In this document: positions 48,851 to 60,395 of the stretch, in pieces
How positions within the stretch are numbered: position 1 is the stretch's first letter
Layout: each line of letters begins with the position of its first letter
DNA from: Symsagittifera roscoffensis
Taxonomy: Eukaryota > Xenacoelomorpha > Acoela > Convolutidae
NCBI RefSeq assembly: GCF_963678635.1
Contig: NC_087069.1
Coordinates: 47,012,276 to 47,076,275, forward strand
Direction: 5' to 3'
DNA length: 64,000 nt
The notes under the pieces: model-generated
Database searches by the model: none
Seen by the model: only the letters and a program-made list of their open reading frames with translations
What the model was told of the DNA's origin: nothing
Made by a program: the position numbers and the translations under genes

Positions 48851-49800
48851 AAGACCCTGGTCGGAACATTTGTGACATTCGACCAGAATGGACAAAAATG
48901 CAGATTCGGCGATTTCGAACAGTTAGCAGCTAACCTTCCGAATTGACAGTTTTGAGAGATTAGTGACTTTATTGGGACGATTAGTCAAACGGTGAAGGTC
49001 AAAATTTTCTGGTTTTTTGAAATTTAAAAAATTCGATCTGAGAAGTCGCACTTCCGAGAAACGGCAAAAACCGGCATTTTGGAAGAAAACCAGTCACAAA
49101 TCAGAACGACAATAGTTGCGACGAAGATCAATACGAAAGAATAGACGATCAGAATTGAAGAAAAAGCAGAGTTAGCAGAGACCGCTCCGACTTGCAACGA
49201 TTGTGTCGCTACAATCGTTGCACGGCCGTTCAGAACAACGGTGAAGGGTAGAAAAACAGCCTTCCGGAAAGAAGAAAATGACGTTATTTCCCCGGATTCA
49301 GGAATCCGGAGGGGTCTCGGGATTTGAACTGAAACTGTTTTATATAAACTTTTAGCGTCCGGTTATGTCTTGAGTTGAATTTATTTAACATCTGAATTCA
49401 TTTTACGAGGATGAGAAGCTAAGAGTTGGGGGAAAGGGTTGATCCATCTTCGATGGAGATGATGATTTTTATCTACTGAACAAAAACAATAATAATTTAT
49501 TAAATAGTAGTAGCCCTCTTTTTAGTACTGACCTCGTGGTCTGGGGATACTGAGACCCAGTCATGAGCTCACTAGTTTTGCATGTAAGTAGGTTATTTTG
49601 AGCGTTCTGGTCGAAGCCTGAGAACAGTAACGTTTTTGTAGACCCGATGTTGAAAAGACCACCAAAAGAACTGGCTTTGGTAGAGAAGGAGAAAAGCATG
49701 TAGAGCTCTGTTTAGACGTTGGCCAGTCGTCTTAGGAACTAGCTTTTTTTCCGTCGATATGTACTTCCGGGCGAATATTACATAGATGTTTTTATGGCGC
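48851..49800 (+). repeat. Long direct repeat, copy B (LTR-like)
   Basis: Direct match to copy A with a 180-base insertion (about 49259-49440) that includes AATCCGGAGGGGTC, the motif that forms the array at 51757-51985. This ties the repeat to the gypsy element downstream. Confidence 0.85.
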
Positions 49801-52800
49801 TCCTGGGTGTTATTCTTTTTTAACATCATGACCGGCGGAATGGTTAACGAGCACTCTGCGCCGAGCGAAAGCTCATATTAACGCCCTTAAAAAAAAGGCC
49901 TTAACCGCCGGAGCGGAAGGGTAGTTTGGAACGCGGGAGCATTCCGGGTTACCGTGAATAGCTTTTTAACTTAGTTAAGACCGAAAATTCACGAACCAGG
50001 AAGGGCGGGGGGGGGGGGTGTCGGCCGTCCCCTCGTTCCCTGAGAGGTCTGTGACCAAAAACACTTAAAGATATATAAGAAACCAAAAAAAAGTAGTATA
50101 GTACCCAAGAAAAACAAAAAACATAAAAAATAACCGAAGAAACCAAAAACGTTTTAAAAAAAGTTAGAAACCAGTATAAATCATCCCCCCAGACAAGATG
50201 TGATCCGACCACCCCGTTTGTTGTTGATAGATATATTGTTGTTGCAGGCATTTATATTAGTCGGAACTGTTACGATCAATTTTGTGGCCTGTTTGTGAGG
50301 CCTGTACTGTAGGGTTATTTGAGTATTTAAGCACGTTAATGCTAATTTGCGCTCAATCCGGAAGGGTCTGCTGATTTCCGCTCAATCCAGAAGGGTCTTG
50401 GGAGAAGACTGATCCGGCAAGCAGTACAAGGAGCAACAAAAGGGGCTCAACGACAACAACAATCGACTGTTGGGTTTCGTTAAAAAGTTTTGTATCCCTT
50501 TTGGTACAAAAAGTAAGATAGTAATCTGTGAGGTGCTCGACAGTGCTGCACTGTAGTGACCCTTCACAGAACTGCAGATATTGAACAAACCCGAAGGGGT
50601 ATAGTATTACTAATATTTTTACTTATAAAGCCTATATTAATACTCCTATATCTTTTTTCAGTCAAAAACACAGGAAGCAGACCGGTTTTTTGGGTGAAAA
50701 TAGCGAAATTTTGATCCCCCCACAAATCGCGATTTTTGAGATATCGATATTTTTGAAACGGACAAAAAGCGCTAAATTAGTGTGTTACATCGTAATTACA
50801 CTAGTATAATAGGTAGAACCGGTTAAGTTTAGCTCGGAAGTGGTTGGAACTATTTTGTTACCAAAAACCGAATTTTCGCGATTTTTGAAAAAACGGAACA
50901 CTATAAAATCAGACAATTCTTTGAAATTTTTGAGTTAGGTCAGTAAAAATAGATGTTCGGACAACGTCCACTAGTAAATCTACAGGTTTTAAGACCTGTT
51001 TCCGAAACTTTTCCGGATTACAGAGAAATCGAACTTAACGTGTTTGATTCAGTGGGTTCATCAATCCGGAGGGGTCCAAATAGCATAGTTTTTTGTAAAT
51101 TTTTTCAGCGATAGCGTTTTAGATCGTTTTTTTTTGCATTTAACTAGAAGAGTATAGGCTTTCTGAGCTCGGATGAATAAGTTTTAATTCGAATATAACG
51201 GAATTGCGAAAAAAGTTGGGCGGAACCTATAATAGAGAAAATTTTTGAATGTAGAAAAAAGACGTTTTCGTTAATAACTTTGGAACGACTCGACAGATTC
51301 AGTTGATCTTGTTACCATTAGATCAAAAATTAGCTGAGCTTACTAATATGAACAAAAATATTCGAAAAGTAAGCGTGAAAAATTTTTCAGAATGTTTTTA
51401 GCAAATTCACCAATTTGGTAGGTTGGACGTTTTATAAAAAAAAAATTTTGAAAAACCCTTACACCCCTACCAAAAGGTGATAACGGTTGAATAAAGCAAT
51501 TTTAACCTGTTCTAGACAAAAAGGGAAGGCTAAAGGCACAAGAAAACCTTACTCGAGTAGAAATTGTGTTAGCTATAAGACCCTTCACCGTTAGTGTGAA
51601 TTGTCAAATAAGAGGCTTAACTTCAACACGGAAGGGTCTAGGGAAGGACCACATACCCTTCCTAGTTGATTCAAACAGCATAATAGCATCGGAGAACGTA
51701 TTCGGATGGGTATAGGTTGAAAATCAATGAAGTCTCCGAAAAGCTATTTTTACAAAACCGGAGGGCTCCCAATCCGGAGGGGTCAAATTTTTTCTAATTC
51801 GGAGGGGTCCCAATCCGGAGGGGTCTTGTTTCCACAAAATCGCAGGGGTCCCAACCCGGATGGGTCTTACATTTGCTAACCCAGAGGGGTCCCAAACCGG
51901 AGGGGTCTCAATTTTGCCAATCCGGAAGGGTCCTTTTTGCCAATCCGGAGGGGTACTGTTTTTTGTCAAGGCGGAGGGGTATTATTGTTATTAAAGGACT
52001 AAGGTAAACAGACAAAAAGATAATAGTGAGGGGTATTAGGTTATTAAGAGACAGGCCAGCAACCAATGATTGCACTGGTAACTTGCCTTTCAAAAAAGAC
52101 CAGACCAAAACAAAACAGGTCCAAACTCGGATATTCGCGACACTAAGTCTAAATTAAAAAAAAGAGTGTGTAACTCAGTGGTGTAGAATGAAAACCAAAA
52201 CGTTTTTGAGAAAAGTGACTGCCCTGAGGATATTAGTAGGTCTAGCTCGGCCAGTCCGAAGGCAGATAGGTAACACAGTACTCGGTGGGTGCAATAGACG
52301 CCCACTTGAGAAAATTACTGCCTTCAAGTTTTGTCTGGTTGGTCCAGCACCAAGCAGGGAAAGCTCTTTATTTAAAATACAAGTTCGACTATTGTACTCC
52401 GACCGACTAAAAGTATAAAACACATACGTTTTTCATATAAATATTCTTATTTTGTTAATTCTGGTTTTAAATCAGCAATTTGTGCTTGATTGGGTAGTGA
52501 GAACACTATCTTTTAAATTGACTGATATCATCATACTGTGCTAGTTCTCAAATCTTACGACCAATAATCAATTATTTTAAATAAAACGTATACACGCTGT
52601 ACACTGATAACATACAAGGATTCGTGGTCACTATTTATTAGAAACTTTTGAAATTTATTGTGTTGTATTAATATTATCGATAGTCAAGCTAGAAGGACAC
52701 TAGCAATCGAATTGAGTGTATAGGCAGTAAGAAGTGATAAATTGAAAATGAGTCTATACAAGCCAATTCTACTTAAACTAAGTTAAAGCTCTAGGAAATT

Positions 52801-52825
52801 CATACCAGAGAAGCAGAGAAAAACA
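49801..52825. other. Putative 5' untranslated/LTR region of the third gypsy element
   Basis: Three kilobases without a gene, directly upstream of the gag start at 52826. It contains scattered AATCCGGAGGGGTC motifs (50358, 51063) and a (G)n/(C)n run at 50010. An LTR boundary or primer-binding site could not be fixed because the 3' LTR, if present, is outside the window. Confidence 0.4.
51757..51985 (+). repeat. Array of CCAATCCGGAGGGGTC motifs
   Basis: About eleven variants of CCGGAGGGGTC separated by 6-25 bases. Single copies occur at 49298, 50358, 50388 and 51063, so the array is an amplified piece of a dispersed motif. Confidence 0.85.
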
Positions 52826-54421
52826 ATGAACGACCCTTTTGTGGAAAGGTTGACAAGAACCCGGACCGACAAACGGGAGACAGTTTCAGGCAAACTGGTT
52901 GAAACCAGGTGTAAAAAGTCTGCAGAAGAGCAAAAGGCAATGCTAGAGGTGGAGGTCCATCCGGACCAGGCCATGTATGAGGATCAGGAAACGCATGGAC
53001 CGGAAGGGAGAGGAAACAGAAGGCTAGCGAGTGAATATACCCCGGTAGAGTAAGGCCAAGATTTTGCCACTTCCACCGGAACATTGGACTGAGAGCTGAT
53101 GACGGAACTGTCCAACATCTCTACAGAAATTGTGGCAACTAGAAGATTTCCCATAGACAACACTATGATGGCAGGCGTGACGGAGAAACAGGCAACGTAC
53201 GCACCGTTTTTAGAAAAAGTGAAGAACACTTTTGAAAACATCCTTCTATTTACCATGGGAGCGGGTACAGGCGATGAAGGTGAATCCCAGGAGGAACAAG
53301 AGGACGATGACGAGCAAGTTGACTTTGGATCTCGAGTCAGCCTCAATAGCTCGACCCAAGAGAATGAGGCATACACCGAAAGAGAGACTGGAACCAAGGA
53401 CAAATTTGATGTGGTGAGAACGATAAGCAAAGACACAACGACACCAGGCTTTAGACTTTGTGAGTATGACAAATTTGGAAATTCGAACAGGTCAGAATAG
53501 AAATACAGGGCTAAGCAACGCAACAGCGGATCCGGAGGTGGATAATGAAATGACGTCAGAGAATCAAAGCCCGAATCTCGACCAGCACAAAGCTACCTGG
53601 GATCGACAGGGTGACACCGCCACTGGTGACACCACTGGTAGAAAACGGAGCATCACTTGAAGAAGCCTTGAACAACATAGTGGGCAGTACACGAGAACAA
53701 AAAGAACAGATGTCCATAAGAATGAGTGAACTAGAGAGAGCAGTCCACGTTGAAAGAGAAAGTCTGCGGGAGAAAAAACCGAAACAGACAAGAAGCTGGT
53801 AGAAGCCAAAAACACTTGAAGGAAAGAACAGACGAAAACTTGGCGAAGAACTTGTTGAGGTTGCCAAGGGAAGCGGAACCAAAAGAAATACGTTTAAGAG
53901 ACGACATGGAGAAGTTAAGAACTCGACAAGTGCAGACTCTTGGGACCCTTGACACAAAGATAGATGCGATGATGGAGAGGCGAACTCAGGCTATCATGGA
54001 CAGGTTGGACGGGCTACTAGGCAGCAGGAGTGGACCAGGAGAAGGGGAACCGAATTCGGGAGGTCCCAGCAGGGAACCGAAGGTGAACTTCAATGACCAT
54101 CATAGGAGGAGGATATATGGATCCACTAGAGGTAGGGGCAGCTAATCACGCTATGCCACAAGGGATAATAGAACATGGGGCCCAAACAGTAGAGCGAGTT
54201 CAACAGGGAACAGAAAGACCTCAAACGAACGACCGACGCAAGGCACACATGCGACTGGGAGAGATGATTCCAGTAACAGGAGACATGCCATCCCAGGGAG
54301 TAGTCATTTAGGTCTATGGGGAAACAGTCACGGCGATTCGGATTGTAGGGATGCACCAAATACAGAACCCTTAACAGGTAGCGACGATACTCAGGCAGGG
54401 CACTCAAGAGATGCTACGGCA
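52826..54421 (+). pseudogene. gag N-terminal region, charged and coiled-coil
   Basis: The ATG at 52826 opens 75 codons; the same frame reopens at 53099 (ATG) to 53500 after two stops. A second frame continues with a helical heptad-like part (SELERAVHVERESLREK, 53710-53775), and a third with MEKLRTRQVQTLGTLDTKIDAMM (53908-53980). These would form the matrix/coiled-coil part of Gag. No enzymatic motif. Confidence 0.65.
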
Positions 54422-55546
54422 ATGGCCACAGCCTTTGAACCCCTAAACAGGTCTTTGGAGACATTCCTCACGAGGTTATCCAGAACCAATGAACGCAGTG
54501 AAAAGTCCAGAAGATTCTTCAAGAAACCAAGATGCTATAAAGACAAATCGGATGGCTGTATTGATACCTGGCTAGAGGTGATGAAACTGCATTTTGAAGA
54601 AGAGGACCTGTCAGAAAGGCAACAATGCAGTGCGTTCACCAGTAACTTGGAAGGAACAGCCCTGAACTGTGTGATGGCCAAAAAGCAATATCAGCGAGAC
54701 ACAGCTGAGAAAATCTTTGAAATCTTGTTAAATCGTTTTGGATCAGGGGTGCAGGGGCACCAGGCAATGATGCGCTTCAAGAAATGGAGGCAACGAGAAG
54801 ATGAAACGATAGACAAGTTTCTAGATGACTTGGAAATGCTAAGAAGACGCATCCAACCGGATTAGTCAAACAGAAGGATGAACCTGGCGGTAGCCTCAAA
54901 ATTCATCGATGGTGTAAAGAATGATGAACTTCGAACATTGTTAGCAACGCATTACACACCACTATCAACCAATGCGCCAACACCAGATTAGTTGAGACTC
55001 AAGTCAAAAGAATATCTTTTATCGAAACCTCCTTCGATATCTGGATATTACAAGAACAATTATGGCAATTTCAACAACGGACCAGCAAACCAAGGGAACA
55101 ACTGGTACAAACCGAGGGATGATATGGACAAGAGACGCTCTTGTGCAAATTGCAATTCAACGGACCATCATGTGTCAGCGTGCCCAACTTACAAAAAGGG
55201 CATGAAAGCAATAGGCTTTAGCCTCGAGGCCGAAGATGCGTCAGAAGTTGACCATGAGGATTTCATGAGAGGAGTAATTGCGAAATTCGGCCGGAGGTGC
55301 TTCGTTTGTAACTTGGAAGGTCATTTTAAATCAGACTCTCCGCAGTTCTGGGATGCTGTAGCAGACATCAAGCATCCAAGGCATGAGGAAGCTTTATCAG
55401 GAGTGAAAGCCAGCAAGGCTCGCCCATTGAGTGAAGCGGAGGCGAGCGGAAAAGACAAACCGCAAGAGCCGGTGACGAAGAAAATGCAAGCGGTAACAGA
55501 GGAGACATGTGAACCGGAACCGGTGACTGCGGCCGACGACTTCTAG
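54422..55546 (+). pseudogene. gag capsid and nucleocapsid
   Basis: One frame runs from ATG 54422 to TAG 55546 with only two internal stops (54863 and 54989). Residues 45-145 read as a retrotransposon Gag capsid (DTWLEVMKLHFEEEDLSE, FKKWRQREDETIDKFLDDLE). The nucleocapsid has a canonical knuckle C-x2-C-x4-H-x4-C (CANCNSTDHHVSAC, about 55141-55182) and a second one, CFVCNLEGHFKSDS, in which the last Cys has become Ser. It would form the particle and bind the element RNA. Confidence 0.88.
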
Positions 55547-55614
55547 ATTGATTATAGGGCAGCCGCGAGGGATGCTCTAAATAGAGTGCAGCAGGAACAG
55601 AGATCAAACAAAAA

Positions 55615-56539
55615 GTGAAGCTCGAATTGGAAAATGAGAAACTACAGGAGAAGCTGAATACTTTCGAGGCAACAGAAGTCGAAGAAACAAAAGCACCAAG
55701 TAGTTTGAGCATGAAATTTAATGTGTTCTCCGGTCAGAGGTTCGGTATGGTGCCACAAGGAAGCAAAATACAGTCAATAATCTCGGTAGCAGGACACCAG
55801 GTAATCACAAATCTGAGTGAACCGTCAGAGTTCACTTTGATGCATTTGGACGCGTATGCGGATTATCTGAGACAAGTGGAGCCACGCACTGAGTCAAGAG
55901 CTGTGCGAGCACTGCTAACAACGGGGGCCCTCGCATAAAGAAGCTTCATGGACGCTACTTGGAAGTCTACGGGCCGTATCAAGTGATGCTGAACGTAGAT
56001 GGAATCAGCATCTACACTAGGACAAATGTGACAACAGATAGTGACCAATGAGGGCATATCTGTTTGGGGCAGGAGGAACTTAAAGTCCGCAGGATAGGCC
56101 ATGACGCCATGATGGAGCAAGACGCAGTACACATTGGGTACGAGGCAGATGTGACTGCACATCTGCTCGACACCAACGGAAAGAAAATCGGAGTCACAGG
56201 GCTTCTGGACACAAAAACGGTAGTGAGTGTGATGCCGATAAAAACTTGGGAAAGAATGGGCTTCACGATAGAAGATCTAATTCCGACGAATCTCCGACTG
56301 GCCGCTGCCAATCGAGGAGCGATTTACGTAGCCGGAAGAACACCAATAACAGTTCTCCACATGGAGGACGGGATCGATGGATGAGCTTCCTGGTAGTAGA
56401 GAATTTAGACGACGCCGACCAATTCATCTTGGGCAGAGATTTTGTCAGGAATTTTGACGTGATGATTGACTACGGTCCAATACGGACTAAAAACATGGAT
56501 CGGAAGTATGTGAAGAAACCAATTAAAAGAATATATTAG
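55615..56539 (+). pseudogene. Aspartic protease region with two successive protease-like motifs
   Basis: The first frame (55615-55935) ends in RAVRALLTTGA, a protease active-site context with Thr in place of the catalytic Asp. After a frameshift, 56064-56381 contains GLLDTKTVVSVMP, again a D-T-G-like active site but with Lys for Gly. It is followed after another shift by LVVENLDDADQFILGRDFV (56390-56450), the second conserved protease block (ILG-D). Two D-T/S-G-type sites about 270 bases apart suggest a duplicated protease domain; both are mutated here. Confidence 0.75.
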
Positions 56540-57064
56540 ATAGAAATGTAAAACTACAGCCTGGGCAGGCTGTGGTGGCAATTGTTAGAATGAGGAATTT
56601 GAATTCGTTAAGCGATAATAAACAGGTTTGTTTATTACCGCATCCAAATAGTCAGAGTTCGGTGATTTTAGGCCGGATATTCTCGGTAACTCGAAACGGA
56701 CTATGTGTCAGTGTGTTTTTGAACACACTGAATACCACGGATTTAATCCAGCGTGGAGAAAGCTTGATTAGGCTTTGCAGATGAGGACCGACTATAAAGA
56801 GACACAAAACTTGAAGAAACATAGTGTGAGAGACTGTCCTTATCATAACAATAAAGATAAAACTTTAAAAAGGATTAATGAATTAAAATCTATTCAAAAA
56901 TTGTTTTCAATGAAGTCCGAAACGGACGACGGCTTATCAAGCTGCTCGAATTTTACGGAGCGCTCCTCATCATATGAACTAGAATCTGACAAACCGGTTT
57001 TGCCAGAGATAGAACATTAAAAAAGGAAATAGGTGAGAGAGATTTCGGATTACTGCGGGACGTT
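56540..57064 (+). pseudogene. pol linker between protease and RT
   Basis: Fragments 56572-56784 and 56775-57017 lie in two frames. They continue the polyprotein (FSVTRNGLCVSVFLNTLN; ETDDGLSSCSNF; KPVLPEIEH) but have no recognised domain. Confidence 0.6.
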
Positions 57065-57970
57065 TTGAATCGGAACGCAGATGTATTTTCAAAACATAAG
57101 GAAGATATCGGTTGCTGTAACTTCGTCGAACCCGAAATCGAACTTGAGGAAGGCGCCGTTCCCCACAGAGAAGGCGCAAGACGAATGACGCCACATAAGT
57201 GGGAAGCTTGCCGAGCGGAGATCGAAATGTTGCGAAAAAGAAAGGGGGCAGCTTAGGTTTTGTTGCGACTTTCGCTACTTGAATGCGATGACAATAAAAT
57301 ATGCGTACCCAATTCCGCGAATAGACGAGAGCCTCTCTAAGCTTGGTGATGCCAAGTTTAAACCCCACATTGGACTTGGGTTCTGCCTTCTGGCAGGTCC
57401 CACTGCGGAAGAAGGATAGGGAAAACACCGGATTCTTATGTGAATTGGGATTGTACCAGTGGAAGAGGATGCCCTTCGGGTTTTGCAACGCAACAGCCAC
57501 TTTTCAAAGACGGATAGCTCAGGCTTTGACCAGATTGACAACGAACTACGGGAATCTTGTGATGTGTTACGTGGATGACGTAGTCATAGCAACACCGACC
57601 CTGGAAGACCACATTGATCGGCTCGATGAGATTTTTGGAAGCATGAAAAGAGCAGGCTTGAAATCAAACCATCGAAATGTGAAATCCTTAGGGATTCGAT
57701 AAAGTACCTGGGAAGAATATGAACAGGCATGGTTGTAGGCCGGACCCGGAAGCAGTAGAGCTGTGTTGACATGGAAGGCTCCGAGAACGGACGCACAACT
57801 CATGAGCTTCCTAGGGTTTGCCAATTATTACTGTGAGTTCATAAAAGGATATGCAGACAAGGTGTATCCAATGCAGATGCTGATGCGCAACAAAGGAAAG
57901 AAGTTCGAATAAAACTCTGAAGCACAAGTTGCCTTCGAGAACGTAACGCGGGAACTGTGCGAAGCGCCAG
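57065..57970 (+). pseudogene. Reverse transcriptase
   Basis: 57065-57256 carries the N-terminal fingers (EEGAVPHREGARRMTPHK), then a small deletion removes the PSxSPW motif. The next block (FRYLNAMTIKYAYPIPRID, about 57270-57320) is in another frame, and motif A is lost to a frameshift at about 57345. The 57343-57702 frame reads GSAFWQVPLRKKD, the MPFGFCNATATFQR motif B, and an intact catalytic CYVDDVVIATP (about 57562-57594). The connection FLGFANYY lies at 57815. RT would copy the element RNA. Confidence 0.9.
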
Positions 57971-58746
57971 TGCTAGGCATGCCTACAGAAAAGGGCATGT
58001 ATGTTCTTGACACAGACGCATCGGTAGTAGCCATCTCAGGAATATTGCATCAGGAGCAAGAACAGAATGGAAGAACGGTTCTCCGTCCCATTGCAGATGG
58101 CAGCAAGGTCTTGAGTGACACTGAGATGAAATATGGTGAACCAAAAGCAGAAATGTTTGCAGTAGTCAAATTCGTGGAAAGGTACCGCGCATACTTGGGG
58201 AGCGCTCCCTTTAAGTTACGCGTGGGCAACAGAGCGTTACCCTGGTTGAAGACCTACTCGATGGATCAGAATTATATTGGTAGATGGATAGTAAGATTAG
58301 ATGGCTACCACATAATAATCGAGCACAGGATGCGTGATAAACACCAAAATGCTGACAGCCTCAGCAAGAAAACTGAGTTCAATGAAAGATTGGAACAGAA
58401 GCAAGCCAATCAGGCAGAAATAAAAGAAGGATTCTCGTTTCTGTTCAAAGGAACTTATGAAGCGCTTTCCTTAACGAGATGGTTAGACCAGTCTGGACAT
58501 CCAACTCCAGGACAGCCTGAGTTACCTGTAGAGAAAGCAGCTGAGATAAAAATCCTGATGCCCTTGGATCTGTTGCTGCGCTCAAACCTGGTCCAGCAGG
58601 AACTCTCTCGCATGAACATAAACAGCCTCTCATTATTGGAAAAAACGGTGCAGGTCACAACGCAAGTGATGCGGATGCTAGGTGGATTGTTAGAGAGAGA
58701 AGTGACCAGAGATGATTCGAGTGGGCAGCAGCCATGGCATCACTGA
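57970..58746 (+). pseudogene. RNase H and connection region, 258 codons open
   Basis: The RNase H catalytic residues are Asp in LDTDAS, Glu in KAEMFAV and, normally, Asp in a xxD(N/H)xAL motif. Here the third reads RVGNRAL, so Asp has become Gly. The C-terminal HQNADSLSK is the conserved RNase H end. The rest is a helical linker (LPLTRW-like, DLLLRSNLVQQELSRM). It would remove RNA from the hybrid during reverse transcription. Confidence 0.87.
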
Positions 58747-59582
58747 CAGTCAGTGAGAAGGTGAAAATCATGCCGTCAAACCGACAGCACAAGGACAATG
58801 AGAGGGGTTATGGGACAATAGTTCAGCAACTAGTATCCTCAACACCCCCACGAGATCCTAACCAGTACTTCATACGGTCGGAAAGAACAGGGGAACGATA
58901 CGCAAAAGAAAACCGTTACCTTTGAGGACCAGGATAAACAAAGTGAGAAGGTTGAGCGAAACCTGGTGCAAGATTGTTTGTCCGGGGAGACGAACGGTGA
59001 GAAGAGCCGGCGAGTTCAAGGTCAACACCCGGGACAAGGAAGTTTGTCCGGGGAGTCTGATGTAGATGAATAAGTTTCTGACGAGGAACAAGACCTGGGG
59101 AACAAAGTTTTGTCCGGGGAGTTCAGATGGATGCAAAGAAGGCACAGACCTGATCTGGAGGAGGTTGCAGACTCCGTCACAGACTCTTCAACAGATGAAA
59201 ATTCCCGAAACTCAGGAACTGACACCTACTCAGACAGGAACTCGAGCTCGGGATCAGAACTGTCAAAACTAGCGATCCACACACTACTGGTGGAGACTCG
59301 AGCAAGGGATCTGGACAGGGAGGTATATCAAGACCCTGACAGTGATCGCTACCTCATACCAGGTGTTAGAGTTCACTTTGACAACGCAGTAGACGATCTC
59401 GAAACAATATCAGTATCGAAACGTTCGATAAGCTTGCTACCGCAGAAAGAGGTATTCAGGACTGGTCTTCAGGCGTTCGAACAAGAAACACAGCCGTTGG
59501 CGAAGTTTTGGTGCGTTGAGATGGAAGAAGATACACATCAAACCAATGGCTGAATAGTCAGATGAGGGTCATGAAGACGTAA
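58747..59582 (+). pseudogene. Acidic, Ser-rich insert between RNase H and integrase
   Basis: About 270 residues in two or three frames. The best fragment (59110-59550) is SDxSSTDENSRNSGTDTYSD-like and rich in Asp, Ser and Glu. Three copies of TTGTCCGGGGAG (58977, 59042 and 59110; one starts CTG) encode a repeated (V/S/C)LSGE motif. Such a long insert here is unusual for gypsy pol; its role is unknown. Confidence 0.65.
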
Positions 59583-60395
59583 TTGAAGGCGAGATACAGA
59601 CTCTCAGACCTACTAAGAGCGCAGAGAAATGACCGCATGACTAGCAACCTGAAAAGATGGATCGAAAATGGTGCCCCGGACAAAGGTGACTTGGAGGAAG
59701 ACAGTTATCGTATTCTGAGACACACTTTATGTGAGCAGCCACTGAACAGAGACGGGATCGTGGCTTGCAAGAGAAGAGATGAAGACAAAGTCCTATGCAA
59801 GTATAACGCGATAGTGTTGCCACACTTCTATCAGACAGAACTGTTATTCAGGTCGCATGATCGGATGGGCCATCAGGGAATCGACAAAGTACATCAGAGG
59901 ATCCTGAAGCGCTTTGAGTGGCCTGGGTTGAAAAAGGCATGCGAGAAGTGGGTAACAGCATGTCTGTCATGCCAACAGGTCAAGGATCCAAGGAAAATGC
60001 TATTTCCTCTACAATCGATCGAGTCGTCTGAATTCAACGAGCTGGCGCAGATAGATCACCAAAAGATATGCATGACAGACAGTGGTTTTCAATCAAGTTT
60101 GGTCATGATAGATCACGTCACGAATTACGCGGAGGCTGTGCCCTGCGTAACTGCCTCAGCAGAAGAGACATGCGACCACCTGATCAATACGTGGATAGCG
60201 AGACATGGTTGTCCCATGACGTTTCAATCGGATAATGGAACAGCTTTCGTAGGAGAGCTCATGAAAGAGCTTATGAGACATTCACAGGTTGCTCAAGCTC
60301 ACTCCACGACATACCATCCCCAAACGAATGGCTTAGTGGAAAGGCAGAATAGAACGTTAGTGTCGTTGCTGGGATATATTGTTCCAGGTACATGA
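59583..60395 (+). pseudogene. Integrase, 270 codons open
   Basis: The best-preserved part of the element. It holds an HHCC zinc finger (HDRMGHQGIDK, CLSCQQVKD) and an intact DDE core: Asp in AQIDHQKI, Asp in FQSDNGTAF, Glu in NGLVERQNRTL. The frame ends at a TGA caused by a shift at about 60370, and continues in another frame at 60422. The first codon is not ATG; it is an internal piece of the polyprotein. It would insert the element DNA. Confidence 0.92.

Noticed and set aside
52984-53523. 179-codon ORF on the minus strand
   Set aside because: Antisense shadow of gag; the sense frame fits the element order, the antisense one gives no domain.
56979-57500. 173-codon ORF on the minus strand
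   Set aside because: Antisense of the RT region, which is clearly coding on the plus strand.
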